This document shows, piece after piece, positions 7,810 through 16,529 of a stretch of 33,393 nucleotides of DNA. Made by a program: the position numbers and the translations under genes. Source of the stretch: Roseovarius sp. (GTDB lineage Bacteria; Pseudomonadota; Alphaproteobacteria; Rhodobacterales; Rhodobacteraceae); assembly GCA_014359765.1 (NCBI GenBank), contig JACIYT010000020.1, forward strand, positions 1 to 33,393, in the 5' to 3' direction. A model generated the notes under the pieces. It did not search any database, was not told where the DNA came from, and saw only the letters and a list, made by a program, of their open reading frames with translations. How positions within the stretch are numbered: the stretch's first letter is position 1; the number at the start of each line of letters is the position of its first letter.

Positions 7810-8187
7810 ATGATATCCGCTTTCCTTCAGGTCGCCATCGGCGGCGCGATCGGCTCCTGCCTGCGTTATGGCGTGGGGCTGGCGGTGCTGCGCCTTGTCG
7901 GCCCCGGCTTTCCGCTGGGCGTGCTGGCGGTCAACATCCTCGGCTCGCTGCTGATGGGGGTGGTGGCGGTGCTCTGCGTCGAGCGCGGGCTGGCGCATCT
8001 CGGCCCGCTGCTCATGGCGGGGGTTCTGGGCGGGTTCACCACGTTTTCGGCCTTCTCGCTCGAGGCGGTCACGCTCTGGGAGGGCGGCGCCATGGGGCAG
8101 GCGGTGCTCTATGTGGGGCTGTCGGTCGGCCTCTCGATCGGGGCGCTTGTGCTGGGTGCGGCGCTCGCGCGGGGGGCGCTGGCATGA
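7810..8187 (+). CDS. crcB: Fluoride exporter CrcB/Fluc
   Basis: A 125-residue four-helix membrane protein that works as a dual-topology dimeric fluoride channel. It shows GGAIGSCLRYGVG (helix 1), FPLGVLAVNILGSLLMG with the conserved Asn, GVLGGFTTFSAFSLEAV with the TTFS break motif, and a final hydrophobic helix. The start at 7810 (MISAFLQVAIGGAIG) fits homologues; 7798 is an alternative in frame. Neither has a clear ribosome binding site. It is the first gene of a compact operon with rluC, a HAD gene and an ATP12 gene. I looked for a fluoride riboswitch upstream and did not find one. Confidence 0.93.
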   Translation: MISAFLQVAIGGAIGSCLRYGVGLAVLRLVGPGFPLGVLAVNILGSLLMGVVAVLCVERGLAHLGPLLMAGVLGGFTTFSAFSLEAVTLWEGGAMGQAVLYVGLSVGLSIGALVLGAALARGALA

Positions 8188-9227
8188 GCGGGGTTCAGGT
8201 GATCCGTGTGGCCGAGGGCGATGGCGATCAGCGGCTCGACCGCTGGCTGCGGCGGCTTTTCCCGCATGTCGCGCAGGCGCGCATCGAGAAGATGTGCCGC
8301 AAGGGCGAGCTGCGCGTCGATGGTGCGCGCGTCAAGGCCAGCACGCGGGTTGACGTGGGGCAGGAGGTGCGCATCCCGCCGCTGCCCGTGCCCGGCTCGC
8401 CGCCGACGGTGCAGAAAACCAGCGTCTCCGAGGCCGATGCCGCGATGATCCGGTCCTGCGTGATCTGGCGCGACGATCATGTGATCGCGCTCAACAAGCC
8501 GCCGGGCCTGCCGGTGCAGGGCGGCAGCGGTCAGGCGCGGCATGTGGACGGCCTTTCGGAGGCGCTGCGCTTTGGCATGGAAGAGCGGCCACGCCTTGTT
8601 CATCGGCTCGACAAGGACACGTCGGGCGTGCTGCTGCTGGCGCGCACGCGCGAGGCGGCCAGGGGGCTGACGGCGGCGTTTCGCCACCGCGCCACGCGCA
8701 AGATCTACTGGGCCGCCGTCGCCGGTGTGCCGAGCCCGCGCATGGGCACGGTGCGCTATGGCCTTGTCAAGGCGCCGGGCCATGGCGCGCGGGGCGAGGG
8801 GGAAAAGATGCACTGCATCCACCCGCGCGAGGTCGCGGCCACGCCCGGCGCGAAGGCCGCCACCACCGATTACGCGGTGATCGAGGCGGCGGGCGGGCGT
8901 GTGGCCTGGGTGGCGCTGGTGCCGGTGACGGGGCGCACGCATCAGCTGCGCGCGCATATGGCCGAGATCGGACATCCCGTCGTGGGGGATGGCAAATATG
9001 GCGGCTCGGGACAGGAGAACCTTGGCGATGGCTGGGGCGCGCAACTGGGCGGCGACGTGAGCCGCAAGCTGCACCTGCACGCGCGTTTTCTGCGGATCGA
9101 GCATCCTGTGACGCGCGCGATCCTCGAGCTGACCGCGCCGCTGCCCGATCACATGCGCCGCACCTGGGATCTCTTCCAGTGGCGCGACGCGGATGCGCCG
9201 GAGGATCCGTTCGAGGAGGAGGCATGA
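8184..9227 (+). CDS. rluC: 23S rRNA pseudouridine synthase, RluC/RluD family
   Basis: A 347-residue pseudouridine synthase acting on 23S rRNA. An N-terminal S4 RNA-binding domain (about 18-65, DQRLDRWLRRLFPHVAQARIEKMCRKGELRVDG) precedes the catalytic domain. The latter holds ALNKPPGLPVQGG and the signature HRLDKDTSGVLLLAR with catalytic Asp D143. The GRTHQLRAHMAEIGHPVVGDGKYGG block confirms the RluA-type family. The start at 8184 overlaps the crcB stop as ATGA, and the 3' end overlaps the HAD gene the same way, so translation is probably coupled. RluC (positions 955/2504/2580 in E. coli) is the likeliest class; RluD cannot be excluded. Confidence 0.9.
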   Translation: MSGVQVIRVAEGDGDQRLDRWLRRLFPHVAQARIEKMCRKGELRVDGARVKASTRVDVGQEVRIPPLPVPGSPPTVQKTSVSEADAAMIRSCVIWRDDHVIALNKPPGLPVQGGSGQARHVDGLSEALRFGMEERPRLVHRLDKDTSGVLLLARTREAARGLTAAFRHRATRKIYWAAVAGVPSPRMGTVRYGLVKAPGHGARGEGEKMHCIHPREVAATPGAKAATTDYAVIEAAGGRVAWVALVPVTGRTHQLRAHMAEIGHPVVGDGKYGGSGQENLGDGWGAQLGGDVSRKLHLHARFLRIEHPVTRAILELTAPLPDHMRRTWDLFQWRDADAPEDPFEEEA

Positions 9228-9907
9228 GCCGCCCCTTGCGCCTGATCATCTTTGACGTGGACGGCACGCTGGTGGACAGCCAGGGGGATATCCTCGCCGC
9301 CATGCGCGCCGGGTTCGACGCCCTGGGCGAACCGGCACCTGCGGATGCCGCGATCCTCGGGATTGTCGGGCTGTCGCTCGACGTGGCGGTGGCGCGGCTC
9401 GCCCCCCACCTGCCCGCGCCCACGCGCGCGCGCATCGTCGAGGGATACAAGGCGGCCTATATGGACCTGCGCGCGCGCGGCGGGGTGACGCATTCCTCGC
9501 CGCTCTATCCCCATGCGCGCGAGACGATCGAGGCGCTGCACCGCGTGCCCGAGACGCTGCTCGGGCTGGCCACGGGCAAATCGGCGCGCGGGCTGGACAA
9601 GCTGCTGGACGGGCACGATCTGCGGCCCTGGTTTGTCACCAGGCAGGTGGCCGATCACCACCCCTCGAAGCCGCACCCGTCGATGATCCGCGCCGCGCTG
9701 GCCGAGACCGGGGTCGCGCCGGAAAACGCGGTGATGGTCGGCGATACCAGCTATGACATGGAAATGGCGCAGGCCGCCGGGATCACCGGCATCGGCGTGA
9801 GCTGGGGCTATCACCGGCCCGAGACGCTGACCGCCGCGGCGCGCATCATCGACGATTTCCGGGAACTCGCCGGCGTGCTCGACACGATCTGGAGCGGCTC
9901 GCGATGA
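9224..9907 (+). CDS. HAD-IA family hydrolase, phosphoglycolate phosphatase-like
   Basis: A 227-residue HAD-superfamily phosphatase. Motif I is FDVDGTLVDS with D11 and D13, the cap is helical (subfamily I), motif II lies near GLATGKSARGL, motif III contains HHPSKPHPSM, and motif IV is MVGDTSYDMEMAQAAG. Resemblance to Gph/PGP-type enzymes suggests a small phosphate ester substrate in the cytoplasm, but the true substrate is unknown. ATGA overlaps join it to rluC before and the ATP12 gene after. The same operon neighbours are common in Rhodobacteraceae, so the linkage is probably old. Confidence 0.88.
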   Translation: MSRPLRLIIFDVDGTLVDSQGDILAAMRAGFDALGEPAPADAAILGIVGLSLDVAVARLAPHLPAPTRARIVEGYKAAYMDLRARGGVTHSSPLYPHARETIEALHRVPETLLGLATGKSARGLDKLLDGHDLRPWFVTRQVADHHPSKPHPSMIRAALAETGVAPENAVMVGDTSYDMEMAQAAGITGIGVSWGYHRPETLTAAARIIDDFRELAGVLDTIWSGSR

Positions 9908-10620
9908 GCGGCTGGGTGGCGAAACGGTTCTGGAAGGAGGCGCGCGCGGTGACGCGCGCGCAGGGCCATGGCGTGGACCTTGACGACAGGCGCCTGCGCA
10001 CCCCGGCCAAGGCCGATCTGATCGTGCCGACCCGCGCTCTGGCCGAGGCGATCGCCGTCGAGTGGAACACGCAGCAAGACACGATCACGCCCGCCACCAT
10101 GCCCATGACCCGGGCCGCGAATGTCACCATCGACCGGGTCTCGCGTGAGCGTGCGGCGGTGGCGGCGATGCTGGCGGGCTATGGCGGCAGCGACCTGCTA
10201 TGCTATCGCGCCACGCATCCCGAGGGCCTCGTGCAGCGGCAGGCGGCGGCCTGGGATCCGCTGCTCGACTGGGCGCAGGCGGCGTTTTCGGTGCGGCTTC
10301 GGGTGACGACGGGCGTAATGCCCGTCGCGCAGGAGGCCGCGGCGCTCGACCGGCTGCATCGCGAGGTCTCGTTGCTCGATGATTGGGCATTGACCGCCGC
10401 GCACGATCTGATCTGCCTGAGCGGGTCGCTCGTGATCGGCCTTGCCGCGCTGCATCGCCACGCACCGGCGCAAACCCTCTGGCAGGCCTCGCGGGTTGAC
10501 GAGATCTGGCAGGAAGAACAATGGGGCGCGGATGACGAGGCGTGCGCGATGGCGGAGCGGAAACAAAGTGACTTCCTCGACGCCATGCGCTTTCACGATC
10601 TTTCCCGGACGGTCGGATGA
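9904..10620 (+). CDS. ATP12-family F1 ATP synthase assembly chaperone
   Basis: A 238-residue protein of the ATP12 family. In mitochondria ATP12 binds the F1 alpha subunit during assembly, and alphaproteobacteria keep a homologue, here presumably cytoplasmic. Recognisable blocks are KRFWKEARAV near the N-terminus, the VDLDDRRLRTPAKADL stretch, IAVEWNTQQDTITPATMPMTRAANVTID, the DLLCYRATHPEGLVQRQAAAWDPLLDWA motif, and a C-terminal SRVDEIWQEEQWGADDEA. It closes the crcB operon with an ATGA overlap to the HAD gene. A CCCCGG/CCGGGG hairpin lies 14 bp after the stop. Confidence 0.93.
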   Translation: MSGWVAKRFWKEARAVTRAQGHGVDLDDRRLRTPAKADLIVPTRALAEAIAVEWNTQQDTITPATMPMTRAANVTIDRVSRERAAVAAMLAGYGGSDLLCYRATHPEGLVQRQAAAWDPLLDWAQAAFSVRLRVTTGVMPVAQEAAALDRLHREVSLLDDWALTAAHDLICLSGSLVIGLAALHRHAPAQTLWQASRVDEIWQEEQWGADDEACAMAERKQSDFLDAMRFHDLSRTVG

Positions 10621-10633
10621 CCCCGGGCGGCAT

Positions 10634-10656
10634 CCCCGGAACCGGCTGTGCCGGGG
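10634..10656 (+). terminator. Hairpin after the crcB-ATP12 operon
   Basis: CCCCGG (10634-10639) and CCGGGG (10651-10656) form a perfect 6-bp stem with an 11-nt loop, 14 bp beyond the ATP12 stop. There is no T run after it, so it may be a weak terminator or an mRNA-stabilising end. Confidence 0.45.
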
Positions 10657-10675
10657 CGATTTGTCGAACAAACAC

Positions 10676-10703
10676 TTGACCTTTGTGGGTGACTCCACAC
10701 AAA
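10676..10703 (+). promoter_or_regulatory. Candidate aap promoter region with an inverted repeat
   Basis: TTGACC at 10676-10681 resembles a -35 hexamer. Next to it TTTGTG (10682-10687) and CACAAA (10698-10703) form a perfect inverted repeat with a 10-nt spacer, a plausible operator. It lies about 107 bp before aapJ. I could not fix a -10 box. A second hairpin, GGCCCC/GGGGCC at 10749-10764, lies in the expected leader. Confidence 0.35.
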
Positions 10704-10809
10704 CTTGCGGGCACTGATCCGGGGGGATCGCCCTCGCAGTGTGACACCGGCCCCTGCGGGGGCCACGACAACCGCCCGCCGAAGGGTGGACATTCAGGAA
10801 GAGGTAAAC

Positions 10810-11829
10810 ATGAACAAGACCGTATTCTTGGGCGCGCTGACCGTTGCCGGCCTTGCGGCCGGGGCCTCGGCCGCGGCCACGCTCGATGACGTGAAGGCGC
10901 GCGGCAAGCTCAATTGCGGCGTGACCACGGGGCTTGCGGGCTTTGCCGCGCCGGATGCCAACGGGGTCTGGGAGGGCTTTGACGTGGCCGTGTGCCGTGC
11001 GGTTGCCGCCGCCGTGCTGAGCGATGCCAATGCCGTCGAATTCGTGCCGACCACCGGCAAGACCCGCTTTACCGCGCTCGCCTCGGGCGAGATCGACATG
11101 CTGTCGCGCAACACCACCTGGACCTTCTCGCGCGACACCGACCTCAAGTTCGATTTCGCCGGCATCAACTATTATGACGGCCAGGGCTTCCTCGTGCCCA
11201 AGGCGCTGGGCGTGAGCTCCGCCAAGGAGCTGGACGGCGCGACGGTCTGCATCCAGACCGGCACCACCACCGAGCTGAACCTCGCGGATTTCTTCCGCGC
11301 CAACAACATCAGCTACGAGCCGGTGCCGATCGAGACCAACGCCGAAGGCCAGCAGCAATATGTCGCCGGTGCCTGCGACGCCTACACCACCGACGCATCG
11401 GGCCTCGCCTCGACGCGCGCCGCCTTCGAGAACCCCGCCGATCACGTCATCCTGCCGGAAATCATCTCCAAGGAGCCGCTCGGCCCGCTCGTGCGCCACG
11501 GCGACAATGAATGGGGCGACATCGTGCGCTGGACGCTCAACGCGCTGATCAGCGCCGAGGAGCTCGGCATCACCAGCGCCAACGTGGCCGAGCTGGCCTC
11601 GGCCCCGGGCGGCAACCCCGAAGTCAACCGCCTGCTCGGCACCGAGGGCAATCTCGGAGAGATGATGGGCCTCGACAACGAATGGGCCAAGCGCGCGATC
11701 GCCGCGGTTGGCAACTATGGCGAGGTGTTCGAGAAGAACATCGGCGAAAAGACCCCGATCGGCCTGTCGCGCGGCCTGAACGCGCAATGGACCGATGGCG
11801 GCCTGCTCTACTCGCCGCCGTTCCGCTGA
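10810..11829 (+). CDS. aapJ: General L-amino-acid ABC transporter, periplasmic binding protein
   Basis: A 339-residue family-3 solute-binding protein. A signal peptide (about residues 1-22, MNKTVFLGALTVAGLAAGASA) precedes TLDDVKARGKLNCGVTTGLAGFAAPD. The family signatures GFDVAVCRAVAAAV, EFVPTTGKTRFTALASGEIDMLSRNTTWT and CIQTGTTTELNLADFF follow. Rhizobium AapJ and Rhodobacter BztA are the closest known types and bind a broad range of polar and acidic amino acids in the periplasm. GAAGAGGT precedes the start at 10810. It is the first gene of aapJQMP, and a strong hairpin after it probably makes its product more abundant than the membrane parts. Confidence 0.95.
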   Translation: MNKTVFLGALTVAGLAAGASAAATLDDVKARGKLNCGVTTGLAGFAAPDANGVWEGFDVAVCRAVAAAVLSDANAVEFVPTTGKTRFTALASGEIDMLSRNTTWTFSRDTDLKFDFAGINYYDGQGFLVPKALGVSSAKELDGATVCIQTGTTTELNLADFFRANNISYEPVPIETNAEGQQQYVAGACDAYTTDASGLASTRAAFENPADHVILPEIISKEPLGPLVRHGDNEWGDIVRWTLNALISAEELGITSANVAELASAPGGNPEVNRLLGTEGNLGEMMGLDNEWAKRAIAAVGNYGEVFEKNIGEKTPIGLSRGLNAQWTDGGLLYSPPFR

Positions 11830-11839
11830 GAACTGGCAG

Positions 11840-11861
11840 GGGCGCGGGGAAACCCGCGCCC
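11840..11861 (+). terminator. Stable GAAA-loop hairpin between aapJ and aapQ
   Basis: GGGCGCGGG and CCCGCGCCC form a perfect 9-bp stem closed by a GAAA tetraloop, starting 11 nt after the aapJ stop and followed by TTCG rather than a T run. This kind of element after a binding-protein gene usually blocks 3' decay or partly terminates, giving excess binding protein. Confidence 0.75.
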
Positions 11862-11892
11862 TTCGCGCCTGCGACAAACAATAAGCGCCCCC

Positions 11893-11908
11893 CGTGCCGC
11901 AGGGCACG
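11893..11908 (+). promoter_or_regulatory. Second hairpin in the aapJ-aapQ gap
   Basis: CGTGCC (11893-11898) and GGCACG (11903-11908) pair with a GCAG loop and are followed by AAAAATC. With the GAAA-loop hairpin it makes a double structure in the 115-bp gap. Confidence 0.5.
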
Positions 11909-11944
11909 AAAAATCAACGGGGCGAACCACGGGGAACATCCCAG

Positions 11945-13159
11945 ATGACGACGATCAGCGACCCGCCAAAGGCGTCGTTCCAGCTGTCGATGCTGATTTA
12001 CGACACCCGGTTCCGATCCTATACCTTCCAGTTCATCGCGCTCATCCTGTTGATGCTGCTCCTGGGCTACCTGGGTGCGAACCTGATGCGGAACCTGTCG
12101 GATCAGGGGCAGAACATCTCTTTCCGGTTTCTTCAGGAGCCGGCCAATTACGACATCAACCAGCGCCCTATCGCGTATGACAGCCAGTCGAGCCATTTGC
12201 GCGCCTCCATCGTGGGGGTGCTCAACACGTTGATCGTGGCGTTTCTGGGCTGTCTGACGGCGACCGTGCTGGGCGTGGTGGCGGGGGTGCTGCGGCTCTC
12301 GCCGAACTGGCTCGTGCGCAAGCTGATGGCGGTCTATGTCGAGGCGTTCCGCAACGTGCCGGTGCTGATCTGGATCCTGATCATCTTTACCGTGATGACG
12401 GCGGTCATGCCCGCGCCGAGCGCGTTCCGGGGCGAGAATGCCACCGCGTCGATGCTGTTCGACGCCGTGGCCTTTACCAACCGGGGGGTCTATGTGCCCG
12501 CGCCGGTCTGGGGCGAGGGCTCGATGGTGGTTGTGCTGACCTTCCTTGCCTCGATCGTCGGGGTTTTTGCCTATCGCCGCTACGCGACCAGGCTGCTTTA
12601 CGAGACCGGGCGCCTTCTGCCGATGGGCTGGCCGTCGCTGGCGATCCTCTTCGTGCCGTCGATCCTGGTCCATTTCGTGATGGGGCAGCCGGTCACGCTC
12701 GATTATCCGGCGCTCAAGGGCTTCAACTTCGGCGGCGGCCTGCATATCCGCGGCTCGCTCATCGCGCTGTGGTTCGCGCTGGCGATCTATACCGGGGCGT
12801 TCATCGCCGAGAACGTGCGCGCCGGCATCCAGGCGGTGAGCCGGGGCCAGACCGAGGCCGCCGCCTCGCTCGGCCTCCGGCCCAACCGGATCATGAACCT
12901 CGTGATCCTGCCGCAGGCGCTGCGGGTGATCATCCCGCCGCTCATCTCGCAATATCTCAACCTCACCAAGAACTCCTCGCTGGCGATTGCCGTGGGCTAC
13001 ATGGACGTGACCGGCACGCTGGGGGGCATCACCCTCAACCAGACGGGGCGCGCGATCGAATGCGTGCTGTTGCTGATGCTGTTCTACCTGACGATCTCGC
13101 TCGCCATTTCGGCGGTGATGAATGTCTATAACAAGTCCATTGCCCTGAAGGAGCGCTGA
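11945..13159 (+). CDS. aapQ: General L-amino-acid ABC transporter, permease AapQ
   Basis: A 404-residue inner-membrane permease. It is longer than a typical His/Glu permease because a long N-terminal part (about residues 1-90) and an inserted region precede the conserved core, as in Rhizobium AapQ and Rhodobacter BztB. The ATPase-contact (EAA) loop reads EAAASLGLRPNRIMNLVILPQALRVIIPPL. The start at 11945 (MTTISDPPKASF) follows GGGGAA; the in-frame ATG at 11894 would run through the intergenic hairpin and is unlikely. It works with AapM as a heterodimeric pore, energised by AapP. Confidence 0.94.
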   Translation: MTTISDPPKASFQLSMLIYDTRFRSYTFQFIALILLMLLLGYLGANLMRNLSDQGQNISFRFLQEPANYDINQRPIAYDSQSSHLRASIVGVLNTLIVAFLGCLTATVLGVVAGVLRLSPNWLVRKLMAVYVEAFRNVPVLIWILIIFTVMTAVMPAPSAFRGENATASMLFDAVAFTNRGVYVPAPVWGEGSMVVVLTFLASIVGVFAYRRYATRLLYETGRLLPMGWPSLAILFVPSILVHFVMGQPVTLDYPALKGFNFGGGLHIRGSLIALWFALAIYTGAFIAENVRAGIQAVSRGQTEAAASLGLRPNRIMNLVILPQALRVIIPPLISQYLNLTKNSSLAIAVGYMDVTGTLGGITLNQTGRAIECVLLLMLFYLTISLAISAVMNVYNKSIALKER

Positions 13160-13162
13160 GCC

Positions 13163-14452
13163 ATGTCGCGTGACAATATCGCCTTCGTGCGCACGCACAT
13201 GCTGCCCGAATCGCCGCCGCCTGCGGCCGAGAGGGGGGCGGTCAAATGGCTGCGGGAGAACCTTTTTTCCTCGGTCGGCAACACGGTTCTGACGCTGGTC
13301 GCGGCCTATGTGGTGATCATGCTCGTGGTCTCGTCGGCGCCATGGTTCTACAACGGCATCTGGGACAGCCCGAGCCTCTCGGCCTGCCGCGAGATGCTCG
13401 ACGGGCGGACGGGCGCCTGTTTCGCGGTGCTGACCGAGCGGTGGAATCAGCTCCTGTTCGGGTTCAAGTATCCGCCGGCTCTCTACTGGCGGCCGACGCT
13501 GGCCTTTGTGCTGCTGTTCGTCGCGCTCGCGCCGGTGCTGTTCTACCGTTACATGCCGCGCGGGTTGCTGATCCTGACCGGGCTTTACCCGTTCATTGCC
13601 TATTGGCTGATCTGGGGCGGGTCGCTGATGGTGCCGGTCTTCGCGCTCCTGGGTGTGCTCGCCGGTGCGCTGGTCTATCGCCGGATGCTGACGGTGAGCG
13701 CGGGGGTTGCGGTGCTCGCCGGGATCGTTGCGGCGATGGTGGTCTGGTGGGCGGCGGGACGTGTCACCCCGTCGCTGGCGGATGTCATGGCGCTCCAGCC
13801 CGTCGCGTCGCGCGACATGGGCGGGTTCATGATCAACCTGATGCTGGGGGTGATCTGCGTGTCGCTGTCGCTGCCCTTCGGGATCCTGCTCGCGCTCGGG
13901 CGGCAATCGTCGATGCCGATCATCAAGTGGATCTGCGTGGTGTTCATCGAGTTCATCCGCGGCGTGCCGCTGATCACTCTGCTCTTCGTCGCCAACGTGG
14001 TGCTGGCCTATTTCCTGCCGCCGGGCACGACATTCGATCTGATCCTGAGGGTGATCATCATGATCACCATGTTTGCCTCGGCCTATATCGCCGAGGTGAT
14101 CCGGGGCGGCCTCGCGGCGCTGCCGCGCGGGCAGTATGAGGCGGCCGACAGTCTCGGGCTCGATTACGCGCAGGCGATGCAGTTCGTGATCCTGCCGCAG
14201 GCGCTCAAGATCTCGATCCCGGGCATCGTCAACGTCGCCGTCGGCCTCTTCAAGGACACAACCCTCGTCTCGATCATCTCGATGTTCGATATCGTCGGCA
14301 TGATCCGGGGGCCGATCCTCGCCTCGACCGAGTGGAACGGCGTCTATTGGGAGCTGTTCGGCTTTGCCTGTGTCCTGTTCTTCATCACCTGCTACGGCAT
14401 TTCCCAATATTCGCAATGGCTCGAGCGCGAGCTTCGGACCGATCACCGTTAA
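13163..14452 (+). CDS. aapM: General L-amino-acid ABC transporter, permease AapM
   Basis: A 429-residue permease, partner of AapQ. The first half holds several hydrophobic segments not found in short permeases; the C-terminal 220 residues form the conserved core with [17 protein letters not shown] and the ATPase-contact loop [29 protein letters not shown]. It begins 3 bp after the aapQ stop, so the two are translated together. The stop is followed by AAGGAGG, a ribosome binding site serving aapP. Confidence 0.94.
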   Translation: MSRDNIAFVRTHMLPESPPPAAERGAVKWLRENLFSSVGNTVLTLVAAYVVIMLVVSSAPWFYNGIWDSPSLSACREMLDGRTGACFAVLTERWNQLLFGFKYPPALYWRPTLAFVLLFVALAPVLFYRYMPRGLLILTGLYPFIAYWLIWGGSLMVPVFALLGVLAGALVYRRMLTVSAGVAVLAGIVAAMVVWWAAGRVTPSLADVMALQPVASRDMGGFMINLMLGVICVSLSLPFGILLALGRQSSMPIIKWICVVFIEFIRGVPLITLLFVANVVLAYFLPPGTTFDLILRVIIMITMFASAYIAEVIRGGLAALPRGQYEAADSLGLDYAQAMQFVILPQALKISIPGIVNVAVGLFKDTTLVSIISMFDIVGMIRGPILASTEWNGVYWELFGFACVLFFITCYGISQYSQWLERELRTDHR

Positions 14453-14466
14453 GGAGGCTCAAGGAC

Positions 14467-15234
14467 ATGGCCGCAGAAACGCAAATGCAGGTCTCGGACG
14501 AGGTCGCCATCGAGATCACCAAGATGAACAAGTGGTATGGTGCGTTCCATGTGCTGCGCGACATCGACCTGACGGTGTATCGCGGCGAGCGGATCGTCAT
14601 CGCCGGGCCGTCGGGATCGGGCAAATCGACGCTGATCCGCTGCATCAACGCGCTGGAAGAGCATCAGAAAGGCCGGATCGTGGTCGATGGGACGGTGCTC
14701 AGCTCGGACCTCAAGAATATCGAGAGGATTCGCTCCGAGGTCGGCATGGTGTTCCAGCACTTCAATCTGTTCCCGCATCTGACGATCCTGGAAAACTGCA
14801 CCCTCGCGCCGATCTGGGTGCGCAAGATGCCCAAGCGCGAGGCCGAGGAGCTCGCGATGCATTTCCTCACCAAGGTGAAGATCCCCGAGCAGGCCGACAA
14901 ATATCCCGGCCAGCTCTCGGGGGGGCAGCAGCAGCGCGTGGCGATTGCCCGCTCGCTCTGCATGAAGCCGCGAATCATGCTCTTTGACGAGCCGACATCG
15001 GCGCTCGATCCCGAGATGATCAAGGAGGTGCTCGACACGATGGTGGAGCTGGCCGAAGAGGGCATGACGATGATCTGCGTCACCCACGAGATGGGCTTTG
15101 CCCGGCAGGTGGCGAACCGGGTGATCTTCATGGATCAGGGGCAGATCGTGGAGCAGAACGAGCCCGAAGAGTTCTTCAACAACCCGCAATCGGACCGCAC
15201 CAAGCTGTTCCTGAGCCAGATCCTCGGGCACTGA
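14467..15234 (+). CDS. aapP: General L-amino-acid ABC transporter, ATPase AapP
   Basis: A 255-residue polar-amino-acid ABC ATPase. Walker A is GPSGSGKST (47-55), the Q-loop is in [13 protein letters not shown], the signature is LSGGQ (150-154), and Walker B is [14 protein letters not shown] (170-183) with D174 and E175. The H-loop is VTHEMGFA. It drives the AapQM pore on the cytoplasmic side. The start at 14467 is preferred because an AAGGAC and the stronger AGGAGG lie upstream; the longer frame is a shadow inside aapM. A perfect terminator follows within 20 bp of the stop. Confidence 0.96.
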   Translation: MAAETQMQVSDEVAIEITKMNKWYGAFHVLRDIDLTVYRGERIVIAGPSGSGKSTLIRCINALEEHQKGRIVVDGTVLSSDLKNIERIRSEVGMVFQHFNLFPHLTILENCTLAPIWVRKMPKREAEELAMHFLTKVKIPEQADKYPGQLSGGQQQRVAIARSLCMKPRIMLFDEPTSALDPEMIKEVLDTMVELAEEGMTMICVTHEMGFARQVANRVIFMDQGQIVEQNEPEEFFNNPQSDRTKLFLSQILGH

Positions 15235-15253
15235 CGCGCGCCCGGGATGCAGC

Positions 15254-15281
15254 GCCCGCGCCCTTTCGGCGCGGGCTTTTT
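15254..15281 (+). terminator. Rho-independent terminator of the aap operon
   Basis: GCCCGCGCC (15254-15262) and GGCGCGGGC (15268-15276) form a perfect 9-bp stem with a CTTTC loop, followed by TTTTT (15277-15281). It starts 20 nt after the aapP stop. Confidence 0.93.
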
Positions 15282-15333
15282 CGTGGCGCGGAACCCGGCT
15301 AGAAGGGCCGCGACACCACGCAAGAGGCTGCCC

Positions 15334-16215
15334 ATGTTCACCACCACCCTGATCGCGCCTGCGGGCGCTCTGTCGCCCGCGATGCCGCAGGCGCTGCGCA
15401 ATGCCTGGGGCGGCGGCGATCTGCGCTGGCTCGCCCCCGACGAGGCAGCGGAATTCGACATGGCCGAGATCCCCGGTAACCGCTGGCAGGTCTGGGAGGA
15501 ATTGCAGCGCGCGCGCGTCGATCTGGTGGTGCAGCCTGCCGAGGGGCGGCGCAAGAAGATGCTGTTCGCCGACATGGACAGCACCATGATCGAGCAGGAA
15601 TGCATCGACGAGCTGGCCGAGATGGCAGGCGTCGGCGCGCATGTCCGCGCGATCACCGAACGGGCGATGAATGGCGAGCTGGATTTCGAGGGCGCGCTGC
15701 TCGAGCGCGTGGCGCTCCTGCGCGACCTGCCCGAGAGCGTGGTCGGCGAGGTGCTCGCGCGGCGCATCACGCTCATGCCGGGCGGCCCCGCCCTGATTGC
15801 GACGATGAAGGCCCGGGGCGGCTATTGCGCGCTGGTCTCGGGGGGGTTCACCGCGTTCACCGCGGCGGTGGCGGCGCGGCTTGGCTTTGACGAGCACCGC
15901 GCGAACACGCTTCTGGTCGAGGGCGGGCGGCTCATCGGCGATGTGGCGCGGCCCATCCTCGGGCGCGATGCCAAGCTGCGCGCGCTGGAGGAGATCAGCG
16001 CGCGGCTCGGGATTTCACCGCGGGAGGCCATCGCCGTCGGCGACGGGGCCAACGATCTGGGGATGCTCGGGCGCGCGGGCGCGGGCGTCGCGCTCCATGC
16101 CAAGCCATCGGTGGCGGCGAAATGCGATATCCGCATCAACCACGGCGACCTGACGGCGCTGCTCTATCTTCAGGGCTATGCGCGGGCCGAATTCGCGACG
16201 CCGGCCGCGGCCTGA
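15334..16215 (+). CDS. serB: Phosphoserine phosphatase SerB
   Basis: A 293-residue HAD phosphatase that makes serine from O-phosphoserine, the last step of the phosphorylated pathway. A small N-terminal part of about 70 residues precedes the catalytic domain. Motif I is FADMDSTMI with D80 and D82, motif II is VSGGFTAFT with S169, motif III includes K214, and motif IV is VGDGANDLGML (about 235-245). The stretch QECIDELAEMAGV is a SerB hallmark. The start at 15334 follows AAGAGG. It sits between the aap terminator and a convergent hairpin, so it is probably a single-gene unit. Confidence 0.95.
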   Translation: MFTTTLIAPAGALSPAMPQALRNAWGGGDLRWLAPDEAAEFDMAEIPGNRWQVWEELQRARVDLVVQPAEGRRKKMLFADMDSTMIEQECIDELAEMAGVGAHVRAITERAMNGELDFEGALLERVALLRDLPESVVGEVLARRITLMPGGPALIATMKARGGYCALVSGGFTAFTAAVAARLGFDEHRANTLLVEGGRLIGDVARPILGRDAKLRALEEISARLGISPREAIAVGDGANDLGMLGRAGAGVALHAKPSVAAKCDIRINHGDLTALLYLQGYARAEFATPAAA

Positions 16216-16229
16216 GCCGGCGAGAGGGT

Positions 16230-16255
16230 GCCGGGGCGCGCGCACACGCCCCGGC
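16230..16255. terminator. Bidirectional hairpin between serB and the EF-hand gene
   Basis: GCCGGGGCG (16230-16238) and CGCCCCGGC (16247-16255) form a perfect 9-bp stem with an 8-nt loop in the 47-bp gap between convergent stops. No T run follows on either strand. Confidence 0.7.
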
Positions 16256-16262
16256 GATGGGA

Positions 16263-16529
16263 TCAGCCCTCGCTCGAAGGCAGGATGCCCTCGGCTTTTG
16301 CGGCGCGAACCTCCTCGGGGCTGAGCGCGCCATCGGCATCGGTATCGGCGGCGAGGAAGGCATCGGCCGACTGGCCCGGCATGCCCTCCTGAAATTCCGC
16401 CATGGAGACATAGCCATCGCCATTGGCGTCGAGGGTTTCGAAATCGGCCGCATGAAGCGCTACCGGCAGGGCAATGGTGAGCGGGATCACGGACAGGATG
16501 CGATGCATGGTCGTGCGTTTCATGGTCAT
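16263..16529 (-). CDS. Small exported EF-hand protein
   Basis: An 88-residue protein with a signal peptide (about 1-28, ending VALHA) and two canonical calcium loops. Loop 1 is DANGDGYVSMAE (34-45) and loop 2 is DTDADGALSPEE (62-73), each with D at position 1, D at 5 and E at 12. Strong purine-rich AAGGAGAAGGA lies before ATG 16529; ATG 16523 is an in-frame alternative. A periplasmic or secreted Ca2+-binding role is inferred; no enzyme domain is present and the family is otherwise uncharacterised to me. The mature protein would be only about 60 residues. Confidence 0.82.
   Translation of the reverse strand: MTMKRTTMHRILSVIPLTIALPVALHAADFETLDANGDGYVSMAEFQEGMPGQSADAFLAADTDADGALSPEEVRAAKAEGILPSSEG

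Noticed and set aside
11624..14446. 940-residue open frame on the minus strand across aapJ, aapQ and aapM
   Set aside because: It is rich in R, H, D, Q and P with no fold-like pattern, and it lies opposite three genes with clear motifs. It is a codon-bias shadow.
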